This document shows, one piece after another, positions 38,623 to 47,509 of a DNA stretch of 64,000 nt. The first letter of the stretch is position 1. Each line of letters begins with the position of its first letter. The notes beneath the pieces are model-generated. The model worked only from the letters and a program-made list of their open reading frames with translations, was not told where the DNA came from and ran no database searches. Source of the stretch: Alphaproteobacteria bacterium (lineage in GTDB: Bacteria; Pseudomonadota; Alphaproteobacteria; SP197); assembly GCA_016869675.1 (NCBI GenBank), contig VGDP01000006.1, positions 1 to 64,000 of the forward strand, given 5' to 3'. A program made the translations under genes and the position numbers.

Positions 38623-39224
38623 GGCAGCCCGATCCCGTGGCCGCGCAGGAAACCCAGCAGCGGCAGCAACGGCAGGCCCAGGATGCCGCTGTGGTCGCCC
38701 GCGACGTTCGAGAACAACTGCAGCCCTGGTCCTTCCACCTGGTAGGCGCCGGGCGAGTGCAGCGCCGTCTCGCCCACCTGATCGAGGTAGCGCTCGATGG
38801 TCTCCGGCTCGAGTGGCCGCATGGTCAGGCGGGCCCGCTTCACGTGGTGCCACAGCCGGGCGCCATCGCGCACCACGACGACCGCCGAGACCAGCTCGTG
38901 GGTCGCGCCGGCGAGCACCGCGATCTGCGCATGCGCGTCGGCGCGATCAATCGGCTTGTCGAACCAGCGACGTCCAGCCGCCAGGATCTGGTCGGCGCCG
39001 ACGACCAGCGCGCCCGCGTGGCGCGCGGCGACGCGGCGCGCTTTCAGTTCGGCCAGGGTCTCGGCGGCACGGCCGGCGTCGACCTCTTCGGCGCGCAGGG
39101 CCTGCTTGACCTCGGCTTCGTCGATGGCCGCGACATCGACGCCGAAGACCAGCCCGACCGATCGCAGCAGCGCCGCGCGCGTGGTGCTGGCCGAGGCGAG
39201 AACGAGGGGCGGCGGCACGGTCAT
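38619..39224 (-). CDS. Maf-like nucleotide pyrophosphatase
   Basis: Predicted dTTP/UTP-type house-cleaning nucleotide pyrophosphatase of 201 residues. The ASASTTRAALL start and the VVGADQILA motif are typical of Maf proteins. It is within the maf-aroE-coaE-dnaQ block, and overlaps both the ppsR and aroE reading frames by four bases. Confidence 0.9.
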   Translation of the reverse strand: MTVPPPLVLASASTTRAALLRSVGLVFGVDVAAIDEAEVKQALRAEEVDAGRAAETLAELKARRVAARHAGALVVGADQILAAGRRWFDKPIDRADAHAQIAVLAGATHELVSAVVVVRDGARLWHHVKRARLTMRPLEPETIERYLDQVGETALHSPGAYQVEGPGLQLFSNVAGDHSGILGLPLLPLLGFLRGHGIGLP

Positions 39225-40057
39225 GGTACGGCGTCCAGCCGTTCCTGATGCAGGCGCAGGATCGCGGCGGCGGTTTCCTCGATCGAGCGCCGGGTGACGT
39301 CGATCACCGGCCAGCGCCGTTCGGCGAACAGCCGGCGCGCGTGCGCCACTTCCTCCTTCACCCGGTCGATATCCACATAGTCGGTCTGCTCCGCCTGATT
39401 GAGCATCAGCAGGCGGTTGCGGCGCACCTGGACCAGCCGTTCCGGGTTGTTGGTCAGGCCGACGATCAGGGGCTGCTTGGCACGCGACAACGCCTCAGGC
39501 AGCGGCACGCCCGGAACGATGGGCACGTTGGCCGCCTTGATGCCGCGGTTGGCCAGGTAGAAGCACGTCGGCGTCTTGGATGTGCGCGAGACACCGACCA
39601 GCACTATGTCGGCTTCCTCGATGTCGTGCGGCAACTGGCCGTCGTCGTGGGCCAGCACGAAGTGAATCGCGTCGATGCGTTGGAAATACTCGGCGTCGAG
39701 CGCGTGTTGCCGCCCCGGCTGGTCGCGGCTGACCACGCCGAAGTGGCCGCTGAGCACGCCGATGAGCGGGTCGAGCACCGAGACGGCGGGCACCTGGAGA
39801 CCACGGCAGGCGGCCTGCAGATGCTCGCGCAGCTTCTTGTTGACCAACGTGAACATCACCACGCCCGGGTGGTTCTCGACCGCCTCGAGCACCTTGTCGA
39901 GCTGGCGCTTGCCGCGGATCAGCGGCCACATGTGCTCGACCACGGCGACGCCCTCGAACTGGGAGAGCGCGGCGCGCGCGACGCTGTTGATGGTCTCGCC
40001 GGTCGCGTCCGAGATGAGGTGGAGGTGATAGCGGCGGTCGGCTGGATCGCTGGACAT
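39221..40057 (-). CDS. ppsR: Pyruvate water dikinase regulatory protein (DUF299)
   Basis: Bifunctional kinase/pyrophosphorylase that controls PEP synthase or PPDK by phosphorylation, 278 residues. It has the SDATGETINSVARAALSQF start and the P-loop-like VLVGVSRTSKTPTCFYLANRG. This family (RP001/COG1806 as I know it) flanks the replication origin of many alphaproteobacteria, with hemE on the other side, as seen here. Confidence 0.92.
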   Translation of the reverse strand: MSSDPADRRYHLHLISDATGETINSVARAALSQFEGVAVVEHMWPLIRGKRQLDKVLEAVENHPGVVMFTLVNKKLREHLQAACRGLQVPAVSVLDPLIGVLSGHFGVVSRDQPGRQHALDAEYFQRIDAIHFVLAHDDGQLPHDIEEADIVLVGVSRTSKTPTCFYLANRGIKAANVPIVPGVPLPEALSRAKQPLIVGLTNNPERLVQVRRNRLLMLNQAEQTDYVDIDRVKEEVAHARRLFAERRWPVIDVTRRSIEETAAAILRLHQERLDAVP

Positions 40058-40411
40058 GGGATAACCCTGTGGACAACGGTGGACTTAGCAGATTCACCGC
40101 CGAGATTCGATGGCCGCCCACGCACCCGTCCCCACCGCCACGCCGTCGCCCACAGGCCGAGAATCCTGAGGATTGGTGATGATGGCCGCACGCGACGATC
40201 CCCGTGATTCCCTTCTCGCGCGTCGTGGACGTGGACCGACGAGGTGCGCTTCACGCCATCGATCCACCGATCGGCCCACCATCTTGGGCCATCGACTGTC
40301 GGTTCGTCGCTGTGTGCCGACCGACCTGTGGGCCGTCAGTCAATCCCCAGGAATCGCCGCCTACCACTATCTCTCACTTCCTTTATCCTCTAAGGAAAGA
40401 AGCGAAAAACC
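40058..40411. other. oriC: Predicted chromosomal replication origin (oriC)
   Basis: The 354-base gap between ppsR and hemE occupies the position of the origin in Caulobacter, Rickettsia and relatives. It carries a near-consensus DnaA box TGTGGACAA at 40068-40076, a weaker TTATCCTCT at 40383, a 9-bp inverted pair GCCCACAGG (40148) / CCTGTGGGC (40325), and five GANTC sites at 40091, 40104, 40161, 40206 and 40351. A pyrimidine-rich, AT-richer stretch leads up to hemE. I did not find the TTAA-N7-TTAA CtrA pattern. Confidence 0.7.
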
Positions 40412-41479
40412 ATGACGTCCCCGGTCGGATCCCCTGCCCTAGCACGCACGACGGATCGGCGCCTGTTGCGCGCGATTCGTGGCGAGGCGCGTGTGCCCCC
40501 ACCGATCTGGCTGATGCGGCAGGCCGGACGTTACCTGCCGGAGTACCGCGCGATCCGCGCGGAGGCGAAGGGGTTCCTCTACCTCTGCTATGACCCGGCG
40601 ATGGCGGCTGAGGCGACGTTGCAGCCGGTCCGCCGCTTCGGGCTCGATGCCGCGATCCTGTTCTCGGACATCCTGGTGGTGCCCCACGCCCTGGGGCTCG
40701 CGGTCACGTTCGAGGACGAGCGCGGGCCGGAGGTTGAGCGCGTGGGGTCAGCGCGCGACCTTGACCGGCTCGATCCGACCGCAGCCGTGTCGCGGCTCGC
40801 GCCCGTGTTCGAGACCGTGCGCCGCGTGCGGGCGGCACTCGCATCCGATGCGACCCTGATCGGGTTCGCCGGTGCGCCGTGGACCGTGGCGACCTACATG
40901 GTCGAGGGCGGCACCAGCCGCGACTTTGCGGCGACCAAGCGTTGGGCCTTCAGCGATCCCGAAGGCTTCGGCCGGCTGATCGACACGATCGAGACCGCGA
41001 CGATCGACTATCTGGTCGCCCAGGTCGCGGCCGGCGCCGACGTGGTGCAGCTGTTCGACAGTTGGGCCGGCGTGCTGGCGGATGAGGACTTTGAGCGCTG
41101 GTGCGTAGCGCCGACCGCGCGCATCGTCGCCGCGGTCAAGGTGCGCGCGGACGTGCCGGTGATCGGTTTTCCCCGCGGCGCCGGCGTGCTGATCGATCGC
41201 TACGCGGCGGCGACAGGCGTGGACGCGGTCGGGCTGGACACCACGGTGCCGCTGGCCTGGGCGCGCGACGTGCTGCAACCGAAGGTGACGGTCCAGGGCA
41301 ACCTGGACCCGCTGCTGCTGGTCACGGGCGGTGCCGCGATGGAGCGGCGCGCGCGTGCCATCCTGGAAGCCCTGGGCCGCAGGCCGTTCATCTTCAACCT
41401 GGGTCACGGCGTGGTGCCCGAGACCCCGCCCGATCACGTGGCCGCGCTGGTCGCGTGCGTCCGGGGCTGGCGGCCGTGA
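40412..41479 (+). CDS. hemE: Uroporphyrinogen decarboxylase
   Basis: Decarboxylates uroporphyrinogen III to coproporphyrinogen III. The 355-residue protein has the signature PPIWLMRQAGRYLPEYR near residue 29, GFAGAPWTVATYMVEGG and FNLGHGVVPETPPDHV. Its end overlaps the hemH start by four bases. hemE at the origin border is a known alphaproteobacterial landmark. Confidence 0.95.
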   Translation: MTSPVGSPALARTTDRRLLRAIRGEARVPPPIWLMRQAGRYLPEYRAIRAEAKGFLYLCYDPAMAAEATLQPVRRFGLDAAILFSDILVVPHALGLAVTFEDERGPEVERVGSARDLDRLDPTAAVSRLAPVFETVRRVRAALASDATLIGFAGAPWTVATYMVEGGTSRDFAATKRWAFSDPEGFGRLIDTIETATIDYLVAQVAAGADVVQLFDSWAGVLADEDFERWCVAPTARIVAAVKVRADVPVIGFPRGAGVLIDRYAAATGVDAVGLDTTVPLAWARDVLQPKVTVQGNLDPLLLVTGGAAMERRARAILEALGRRPFIFNLGHGVVPETPPDHVAALVACVRGWRP

Positions 41480-42504
41480 GCCGGCGTATCGCCGTCGTCC
41501 TGTTCAACCTGGGCGGTCCGGACCGGCCGGACGCCGTGCGACCCTTCCTCTACAACCTGTTCAACGATCCGGCGATCATCGGCCTGCCGGCGCTGCCCCG
41601 CCTGCTGCTGGCGACGCTGGTGTCGTCGAAGCGCGAGAAGGAAGCCAAGGGGATCTACGCGCGCATCGGCGGCGGCTCGCCGATCCTGGAGCTGACCTGG
41701 CGCCAGGCGCACGCGTTGGAGGCGGCGCTGGCCGGCGCGGACGAGATACGCGTGTTCGTTGCCATGCGCTACTGGCACCCCATGAGCGAGGAGACGGCGC
41801 GCGAGGTCGCCGCCTTCGCGCCCGACCGTGTGGTGCTGCTGCCACTTTATCCTCAGTTCTCGACCACGACGACGGAATCCTCGCTCGGCGAGTGGTGGCG
41901 GGTGGCGCGTCGTGTCGGGCTGACGGCACCCAGCCACGCCATTTGCTGCTACCCGGACGAGCCGTCGTTCGTCGCAGCCCATGCCGGGCTGCTGCGCCGT
42001 GCGCTCGATTCCATCCCCGGCCAGGCCGCGCGCATCCTCTTTTCGGCCCACGGCCTGCCGGAGAAGGTGGTGGCGCGCGGCGACCCCTACCCCTGGCAGG
42101 TCGAGCGCACCGCCCAGGCGGTGCTGGCGGCGCTGGGAGGCGGCCACGACGCGGTGGTGTGCTACCAGAGCCGCGTGGGGCCGCTGACGTGGATCGGTCC
42201 GTCGACCGAGCACGAGATCGCGCGCGCGGGACACGACGGCAAGGCGGTGGTGCTGGTGCCGATCGCCTTCGTCTCGGAGCATTCCGAGACCCTGGTGGAA
42301 CTGGACATGACCTACGCCGAGCTCGCGCGGGCGAGGGGTGTCGCGCGGTATGTGCGCGTTCCCGCGCTGGGCGAGGACCCGACCTTTATCGCGGCGCTGG
42401 CTGGCCTGGTGCGCGCGACGCTGACGCGGTACGAGCCGATGTCCAGCGGTGGCTGCCAGCGCTGCCCGGCGGCGCACCGGCGCTGCGCCCTGGCGACGCC
42501 ATGA
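41476..42504 (+). CDS. hemH: Ferrochelatase
   Basis: Inserts Fe2+ into protoporphyrin IX. The 342-residue protein has the catalytic His in LFSAHGLPEKVV and the acidic Glu in SEHSETLVELD, plus YPQFSTTTTESS. The C-terminus SSGGCQRCPAAHRRCALATP adds a cysteine cluster, which with an internal Cys pair could hold a [2Fe-2S] centre, as described for some alphaproteobacterial ferrochelatases; this needs confirmation. GTG start at 41476, coupled to hemE and hemJ. Confidence 0.93.
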   Translation: MSRRIAVVLFNLGGPDRPDAVRPFLYNLFNDPAIIGLPALPRLLLATLVSSKREKEAKGIYARIGGGSPILELTWRQAHALEAALAGADEIRVFVAMRYWHPMSEETAREVAAFAPDRVVLLPLYPQFSTTTTESSLGEWWRVARRVGLTAPSHAICCYPDEPSFVAAHAGLLRRALDSIPGQAARILFSAHGLPEKVVARGDPYPWQVERTAQAVLAALGGGHDAVVCYQSRVGPLTWIGPSTEHEIARAGHDGKAVVLVPIAFVSEHSETLVELDMTYAELARARGVARYVRVPALGEDPTFIAALAGLVRATLTRYEPMSSGGCQRCPAAHRRCALATP

Positions 42505-42941
42505 CCTGGCTGCGCGACGCCTATCCGTGGATCAAGGCGCTGCACGTCATCGCCGTCATGGCCTGGATGGCGGGGATGCTCTATCTGCCGCGCCTCTACG
42601 TCTATCACGCCGACACGGCACCGGGCTCGGCGGCCTCGGAGATGCTCAAGGTGATGGAACGGCGGCTGCTGCGCGCCATCATCAACCCGGCGATGATCGC
42701 GAGCTTCGTCTTCGGCATCCTGCTTCTGATCACCATCGACGCGTGGGACCAGGGGTGGGTGTGGGTCAAGATCGCCCTGGTGCTGGGCCTGGGCGCGCTG
42801 CACGGCGAGCTCGCGCGCTGGCGCCGCGACTTCGCCGCCGACCGCAACCACCATTCGGCGCGCTTTTACCGCGTGGTTAACGAGGTGCCAACGGTCATCC
42901 TGATTGCTGTCGTCATCCTGGTGATCGTCAAGCCGTTCTGA
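42501..42941 (+). CDS. hemJ: Protoporphyrinogen oxidase HemJ
   Basis: Integral membrane protein of 146 residues with four predicted helices, converting protoporphyrinogen IX to protoporphyrin IX in alphaproteobacteria. The initial WIKALHVIAVMAWMAGMLYLPRLYVYH carries the conserved His and the helix-1 pattern of the family. It comes directly after hemH with an ATGA overlap, so hemE-hemH-hemJ form a heme operon. Confidence 0.88.
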   Translation: MTWLRDAYPWIKALHVIAVMAWMAGMLYLPRLYVYHADTAPGSAASEMLKVMERRLLRAIINPAMIASFVFGILLLITIDAWDQGWVWVKIALVLGLGALHGELARWRRDFAADRNHHSARFYRVVNEVPTVILIAVVILVIVKPF

Positions 42942-42960
42942 GCGCAACGGACCGTTGCGC
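42942..42960 (+). terminator. Hairpin directly after hemJ
   Basis: A perfect 8-bp stem with a 3-base loop, GCGCAACG GAC CGTTGCGC, starts right after the hemJ stop codon. No T-run follows, so it may be a Rho-independent terminator of low efficiency or an mRNA 3' end-protecting hairpin. Confidence 0.45.
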
Positions 42961-43136
42961 GGCCGGGTCACCGTTGCTAAAGTGAATGGGCTGGCGCGCG
43001 ACCCGCTTCTGGCGCGCCCGTCCCACCCGCACCTTGAGCATCGCCCGGCGACGCCCGCCAACGCGCGGACGGTCCGGACCGGACCAGGCCCCTGGCGATG
43101 GCTTGCCCCGCACCCTCCTACTCTTTCGGACCCACC

Positions 43137-44393
<1,257 letters not shown>

Positions 44394-44399
44394 GCGCAA

Positions 44400-44427
44400 G
44401 GGGCCGCGCGCCGATGCCCGCGGCCCC
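44400..44427. terminator. Convergent-gene hairpin after rho
   Basis: A perfect 9-bp stem GGGGCCGCG / CGCGGCCCC with a 10-base loop lies six bases after the rho stop, between rho and the oppositely directed ribH remnant. There is no T-tract on either strand, so its activity as an intrinsic terminator is uncertain. Confidence 0.45.
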
Positions 44428-44438
44428 CATGATGTCCG

Positions 44439-44745
44439 CTACGCGGCGTGTCCCCTGATCGTCGCGAGGGTCGCAAGGGTCTGAAGGCACGCTTCGGCGG
44501 CCTCGACACCCTTGGTCGCCGCGTGTTCGGCGAAGAAGCGGCGATGGACGACGTGCTCGTGGAATGCCTGCGGTGTGAGCACGGCCGAGATCACAGGAAC
44601 CTCGGACTCCATCTGAACGCGCATCAGGGCGTCGATCACGGTCGCGGTGCCAGTTCGCTTGAACGAAGGCGACGTTGGGACCGCCATGGCATGCCGTGTC
44701 GGTTTTGGTGGGTCGGGGAAGTGAACCGGTCATGTCCTGCTCCAT
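44439..44745 (-). pseudogene. ribH: 6,7-dimethyl-8-ribityllumazine synthase remnant
   Basis: Two pieces of lumazine synthase in different frames. From ATG 44745 the first frame reads toward NVAFVQANWHRD, the RibH N-terminus. The second frame (44439-44687) reads TVIDALMRVQMESEVPVIS, then RRFFAEHAATKGVEAAEACLQTLA, the RibH C-terminus. The middle 70-80 residues are missing, including the central active-site region, so the enzyme cannot work. The gene follows an FMN riboswitch remnant, as ribH often does. Confidence 0.82.
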
Positions 44746-44811
44746 GAAGTGAACCGTCTGGAACAGGGCGGACGGGCGTCATCGGCCAGCCGCGGCGAGG
44801 CTGGGCCATCG

Positions 44812-44935
44812 GAACCCGTTCTCTTTCATCCGGACTTTGACCGTCGGCATCGGCTTCTCACCGACTCTGCTGTCCCCGGCCGACTAACCGACCGGGCGCT
44901 CGCGGGCTCGTGCGCCGAGGCGCGCACCGGTCGCC
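44812..44935 (-). promoter_or_regulatory. FMN riboswitch (RFN element), 5'-truncated
   Basis: On the minus strand the conserved RFN blocks appear in order: GAGCCCGCGAGCG, then GCAGA...GGTGAGAAGCC, then GCCGACGGTCAAAGTCCGGATGAAAGAGAACG. They lie 66 bases upstream of the ribH start, where a flavin mononucleotide sensor controlling riboflavin synthesis is expected. The 5' side with the GGGGTGAAA block and the strand that pairs with AGAGAACG is gone, replaced by grpB sequence, so the aptamer cannot fold fully. Confidence 0.85.
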
Positions 44936-45234
44936 GGATGGTCCCGGGTCATGTAACGCCGTCCGGGGATGCCGGCCTCGCCCCAGGCGTCGTAGCCCGC
45001 GCGGCGCAGCACGGGCGCGGCCTGGCCGAGGACGGCGAGGTCATGGACCTCGGGCAGCAGGTCGAGGATCGGTCTGGCGGCGATACCGGGGATCGGCGTG
45101 GACCTGATGTGGTGGAGGCGGACGATGCTGTCGCCCATGTTGGCGACCAGCCTGGCCGTCTCGGCGGCGGCACGGTCCGCCCAGCGGGGATCGTGGGGCA
45201 CGAGACGCACGGCGATAGGCGGCGGCACGGGCAT
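44884..45234 (-). CDS. GrpB/UPF0157 family protein, C-terminally truncated
   Basis: Nucleotidyltransferase-fold protein of unknown function. The first ~95 residues fit the family (RLVPHDPRWADRAAAE, LHHIRSTPIPGIAARPILDLLPEV, GIPGRRYMTR), but the protein then runs into DHPATGARLGARARERPVG and stops. That tail is encoded by the FMN riboswitch remnant, so roughly 60 normal C-terminal residues are missing. It is probably inactive. It follows the racemase gene by nine bases. Confidence 0.7.
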   Translation of the reverse strand: MPVPPPIAVRLVPHDPRWADRAAAETARLVANMGDSIVRLHHIRSTPIPGIAARPILDLLPEVHDLAVLGQAAPVLRRAGYDAWGEAGIPGRRYMTRDHPATGARLGARARERPVG

Positions 45235-45243
45235 CGAGCTCGG

Positions 45244-45906
45244 CTAGCGGTACCCTACGGCGACGGCGGTGATGGCGAGCCCGACGGCGGCCTGGGTCGG
45301 GTCGACCACCGGCACGCCGAGCGCCGCCTGCACCTCGGCGCGGTAATCCGCCATGCCGGCGCAGCCCATGACGATCACGTCCGCCCCCTTCTCGTAGCGC
45401 AGCCGCGTGCCCACCTCGATCATGCGCACGCGGGTGCGCTCGGCGTCCGCCAGCTCGACCACGCCCATGTCGAGTGCGATCGACCCGGTTAACCGCTCGG
45501 CGATGCCCAGCGTGCGTGCCATGCGCACTTGACGCGCCACCGAGGCCGGGCGGATCGCGATGATGCCGACGCGTTCGCCCAGGTTGAGCGCTGTCGTCAA
45601 CCCGGCCTCGCCGATGCCGATGACCGGGTGCCGTGTGGTCTCGCGCGCGGCGTGCAGGCCGGGGTCCGAGAAGCACGCGATGATGAAGGCGGCCGACCGG
45701 TTGTCCTCGCGCGCGATCAGGGCGCACAGCGGCGGCACCACCTCGGCGATGTGGCGCGCGGTCTCGATGCCCCGCGGGCCCTCGGCCAGGGTGGCGCAGT
45801 CGATCGTGGGCCCGCCTTCGCGCCGCAAGGGCTCGACCGCCCGGTCCATGGCGTCGGTGACGCCCTGGCTCGAATTTGGGTTGATCACCAGGATGCGAGA
45901 GGTCAT
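45244..45906 (-). CDS. Hydantoin/Asp-Glu racemase family protein
   Basis: Racemase of 220 residues of the Asp/Glu/hydantoin group, likely interconverting 5-substituted hydantoin enantiomers. The family start ILVINPNSSQGVTDAM is present, as are the two catalytic cysteines, in IIACFSDPGL and VMGCAGMADY. It is downstream of the D-hydantoinase and D-carbamoylase genes with the HepT/MntA genes in between, fitting a hydantoin-using operon. Allantoin racemase is an alternative. Confidence 0.8.
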   Translation of the reverse strand: MTSRILVINPNSSQGVTDAMDRAVEPLRREGGPTIDCATLAEGPRGIETARHIAEVVPPLCALIAREDNRSAAFIIACFSDPGLHAARETTRHPVIGIGEAGLTTALNLGERVGIIAIRPASVARQVRMARTLGIAERLTGSIALDMGVVELADAERTRVRMIEVGTRLRYEKGADVIVMGCAGMADYRAEVQAALGVPVVDPTQAAVGLAITAVAVGYR

Positions 45907-45913
45907 GGGCGCC

Positions 45914-46267
45914 TTATTCGGTCGTTCTCGAGGGAATGAGCGGGGCAAGCCGATGGACAAGCCGTGGCACGTCCTTGGTAACAGCATGCCAGACTTCTCG
46001 ATCGTCGAAGTCGTCGTAACCATGGATCAATCGATCGCGCATACCCGCGATGCGCTTCCATGGAACGTCCTCGTGGGTCATTCGAAAGCTATCGCTCGGG
46101 CGCTTGACGGCTTTGCCGATGATCAGGAGCTGGAACAGCACAGGGGACCGGAGCTTCTCGTCGCGCCGGAGATCGTCCTCGGCGAGACCCGCCATGAACG
46201 ACGCGACGCTCTTGCTGGCACCGACGACGTCCAGCACGGTCGCAAGATCACGCGGCGTAGACGACAC
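45914..46267 (-). CDS. hepT: HepT-like RNase toxin (DUF86)
   Basis: All-helical HEPN ribonuclease of 117 residues. The RX4HXY catalytic motif is RDRLIHGYDD. GTG start at 46267 lies inside the mntA frame, overlapping by 20 bases. Together with MntA it forms a type VII toxin-antitoxin module, where MntA adenylylates the motif tyrosine. The pair lies between the carbamoylase and racemase genes of the hydantoin operon. Confidence 0.82.
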   Translation of the reverse strand: MSSTPRDLATVLDVVGASKSVASFMAGLAEDDLRRDEKLRSPVLFQLLIIGKAVKRPSDSFRMTHEDVPWKRIAGMRDRLIHGYDDFDDREVWHAVTKDVPRLVHRLAPLIPSRTTE

Positions 46268-46577
46268 GGGCGGACCCCAGAATGTCGGCGCGGGGGATCC
46301 AGTTCTTGCTGTGCTCGACCGCTCGTCGCGTCACGAGATCGACCGGGCGACCGAAGACCTCGGCCAGATCCTCCTGCGCGCCGATGTGGTCCCACAGGCT
46401 CCAACGCGCTTCGGGATCGAACGTGACCAGCAGGTCCTCATCGCTGGCGGGCCCAGGTTTGCCGCGGGCGAACGAGCCGAACAGGGCGAGTTCGGTGATG
46501 CACCAGCGCCGGCAATCCTCGAGCAGGCGCTCGACGCACGTGCCCGGTGGCAGGTCGCGCGGACCGGGCGTCTTCAT
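46248..46577 (-). CDS. mntA: MntA-like minimal nucleotidyltransferase antitoxin
   Basis: A 109-residue MNT-fold protein. The active-site motif GSX10DXD is exact: GSFARGKPGPASDEDLLV, with an additional acidic residue downstream. It would modify the HepT tyrosine with AMP and so neutralise the toxin. Its ATG overlaps the carbamoylase stop (ATGA), making it translationally tied to the enzyme gene. Confidence 0.82.
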   Translation of the reverse strand: MKTPGPRDLPPGTCVERLLEDCRRWCITELALFGSFARGKPGPASDEDLLVTFDPEARWSLWDHIGAQEDLAEVFGRPVDLVTRRAVEHSKNWIPRADILGSARVVYAA

Positions 46578-47509
46578 GCTGGCGGCACCACGCCGGTCTG
46601 GGACGTGATCAGCCCGTAGTGCTCGATGCGCCGGTGGGCGGCGAAGTTGAACACGGTCTCCTTTATGTAGCGGCCGGCGTCCAGGTCGCAGTCGTAGACG
46701 ATCAGCTCGTCGCCCTCGGTCATGGCCTGGGCGACGATCTCGCCAGTAGGGGCGACGATGCAGCTGCCGGCCATCATGTCCACGCCTTCCTCGGCTCCGG
46801 CCTTGGCGACGCCGACCACCCAGGTGCCGTTCTGGTAGGCGCCGGCCTGCATGGACATCTGGTTGTGCATCATGCGCAGGTGTTCGGATTCGCGCGCCAC
46901 CGCGTTGCGCACCGGCGTGTTGTAGCCGAGCGCCACCAGCTCGACCCCCTGCAGGCCCATGACGCGGAACGTCTCGGGCCAGCGGCGGTCGTTGCAGATG
47001 CACATGCCCAGGATGCCGCCCATGGCGCGGAACACCGGAAAGCCCAGGTCGCCCGGCTCGAAGTAGCGCTTCTCCAGGTGCTGCCAGGGGCGCTTCGGGT
47101 CGAACTCGGCGTGCCCGGGCAGGTGCACCTTGCGGTAGCGGCCGACGATAGCCCCTGAGGCGTCGACCAGGATCGCGGTGTTGAAGTGGCGCACGCGGCC
47201 GGCCTCGCGCACCCGTTCGGCGTAGCCGAGATAGAAGCCGAGCCCGAGCCGGCGCGCCGCATCGAACAGCGGCTGGACCTCGGGGTTCGGCATGATTGCC
47301 TCGAAGAAGCGGTCGACCTCGGCCTGATCGGTGATGAACCAGCGCGGGAAGAACGTGGTCAGCGCCAGTTCCGGGAACACCACGAAGCCGGCGCCCTTGG
47401 CGTGCGCCTTCTCCATCAAGGCGACCATGCGGCCGACCGCTTGGCTGCGCGGTTCGTCGCGCGCGATGGGGCCGAGCTGGGCGCCGGCGACCGTGAGGAC
47501 GCGGGTCAT
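46574..47509 (-). CDS. N-carbamoyl-D-amino acid amidohydrolase
   Basis: Nitrilase-superfamily amidase of 311 residues, predicted to release D-amino acids from N-carbamoyl derivatives. The Glu-Lys-Cys triad appears as FPELALTT, RKVHLPG and CICNDRRWPE; the CNDRRWPE text is characteristic of D-carbamoylases rather than of beta-ureidopropionases. ATG 47509 overlaps the hydantoinase stop by four bases. No signal peptide, so cytoplasmic. Confidence 0.83.
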   Translation of the reverse strand: MTRVLTVAGAQLGPIARDEPRSQAVGRMVALMEKAHAKGAGFVVFPELALTTFFPRWFITDQAEVDRFFEAIMPNPEVQPLFDAARRLGLGFYLGYAERVREAGRVRHFNTAILVDASGAIVGRYRKVHLPGHAEFDPKRPWQHLEKRYFEPGDLGFPVFRAMGGILGMCICNDRRWPETFRVMGLQGVELVALGYNTPVRNAVARESEHLRMMHNQMSMQAGAYQNGTWVVGVAKAGAEEGVDMMAGSCIVAPTGEIVAQAMTEGDELIVYDCDLDAGRYIKETVFNFAAHRRIEHYGLITSQTGVVPPA

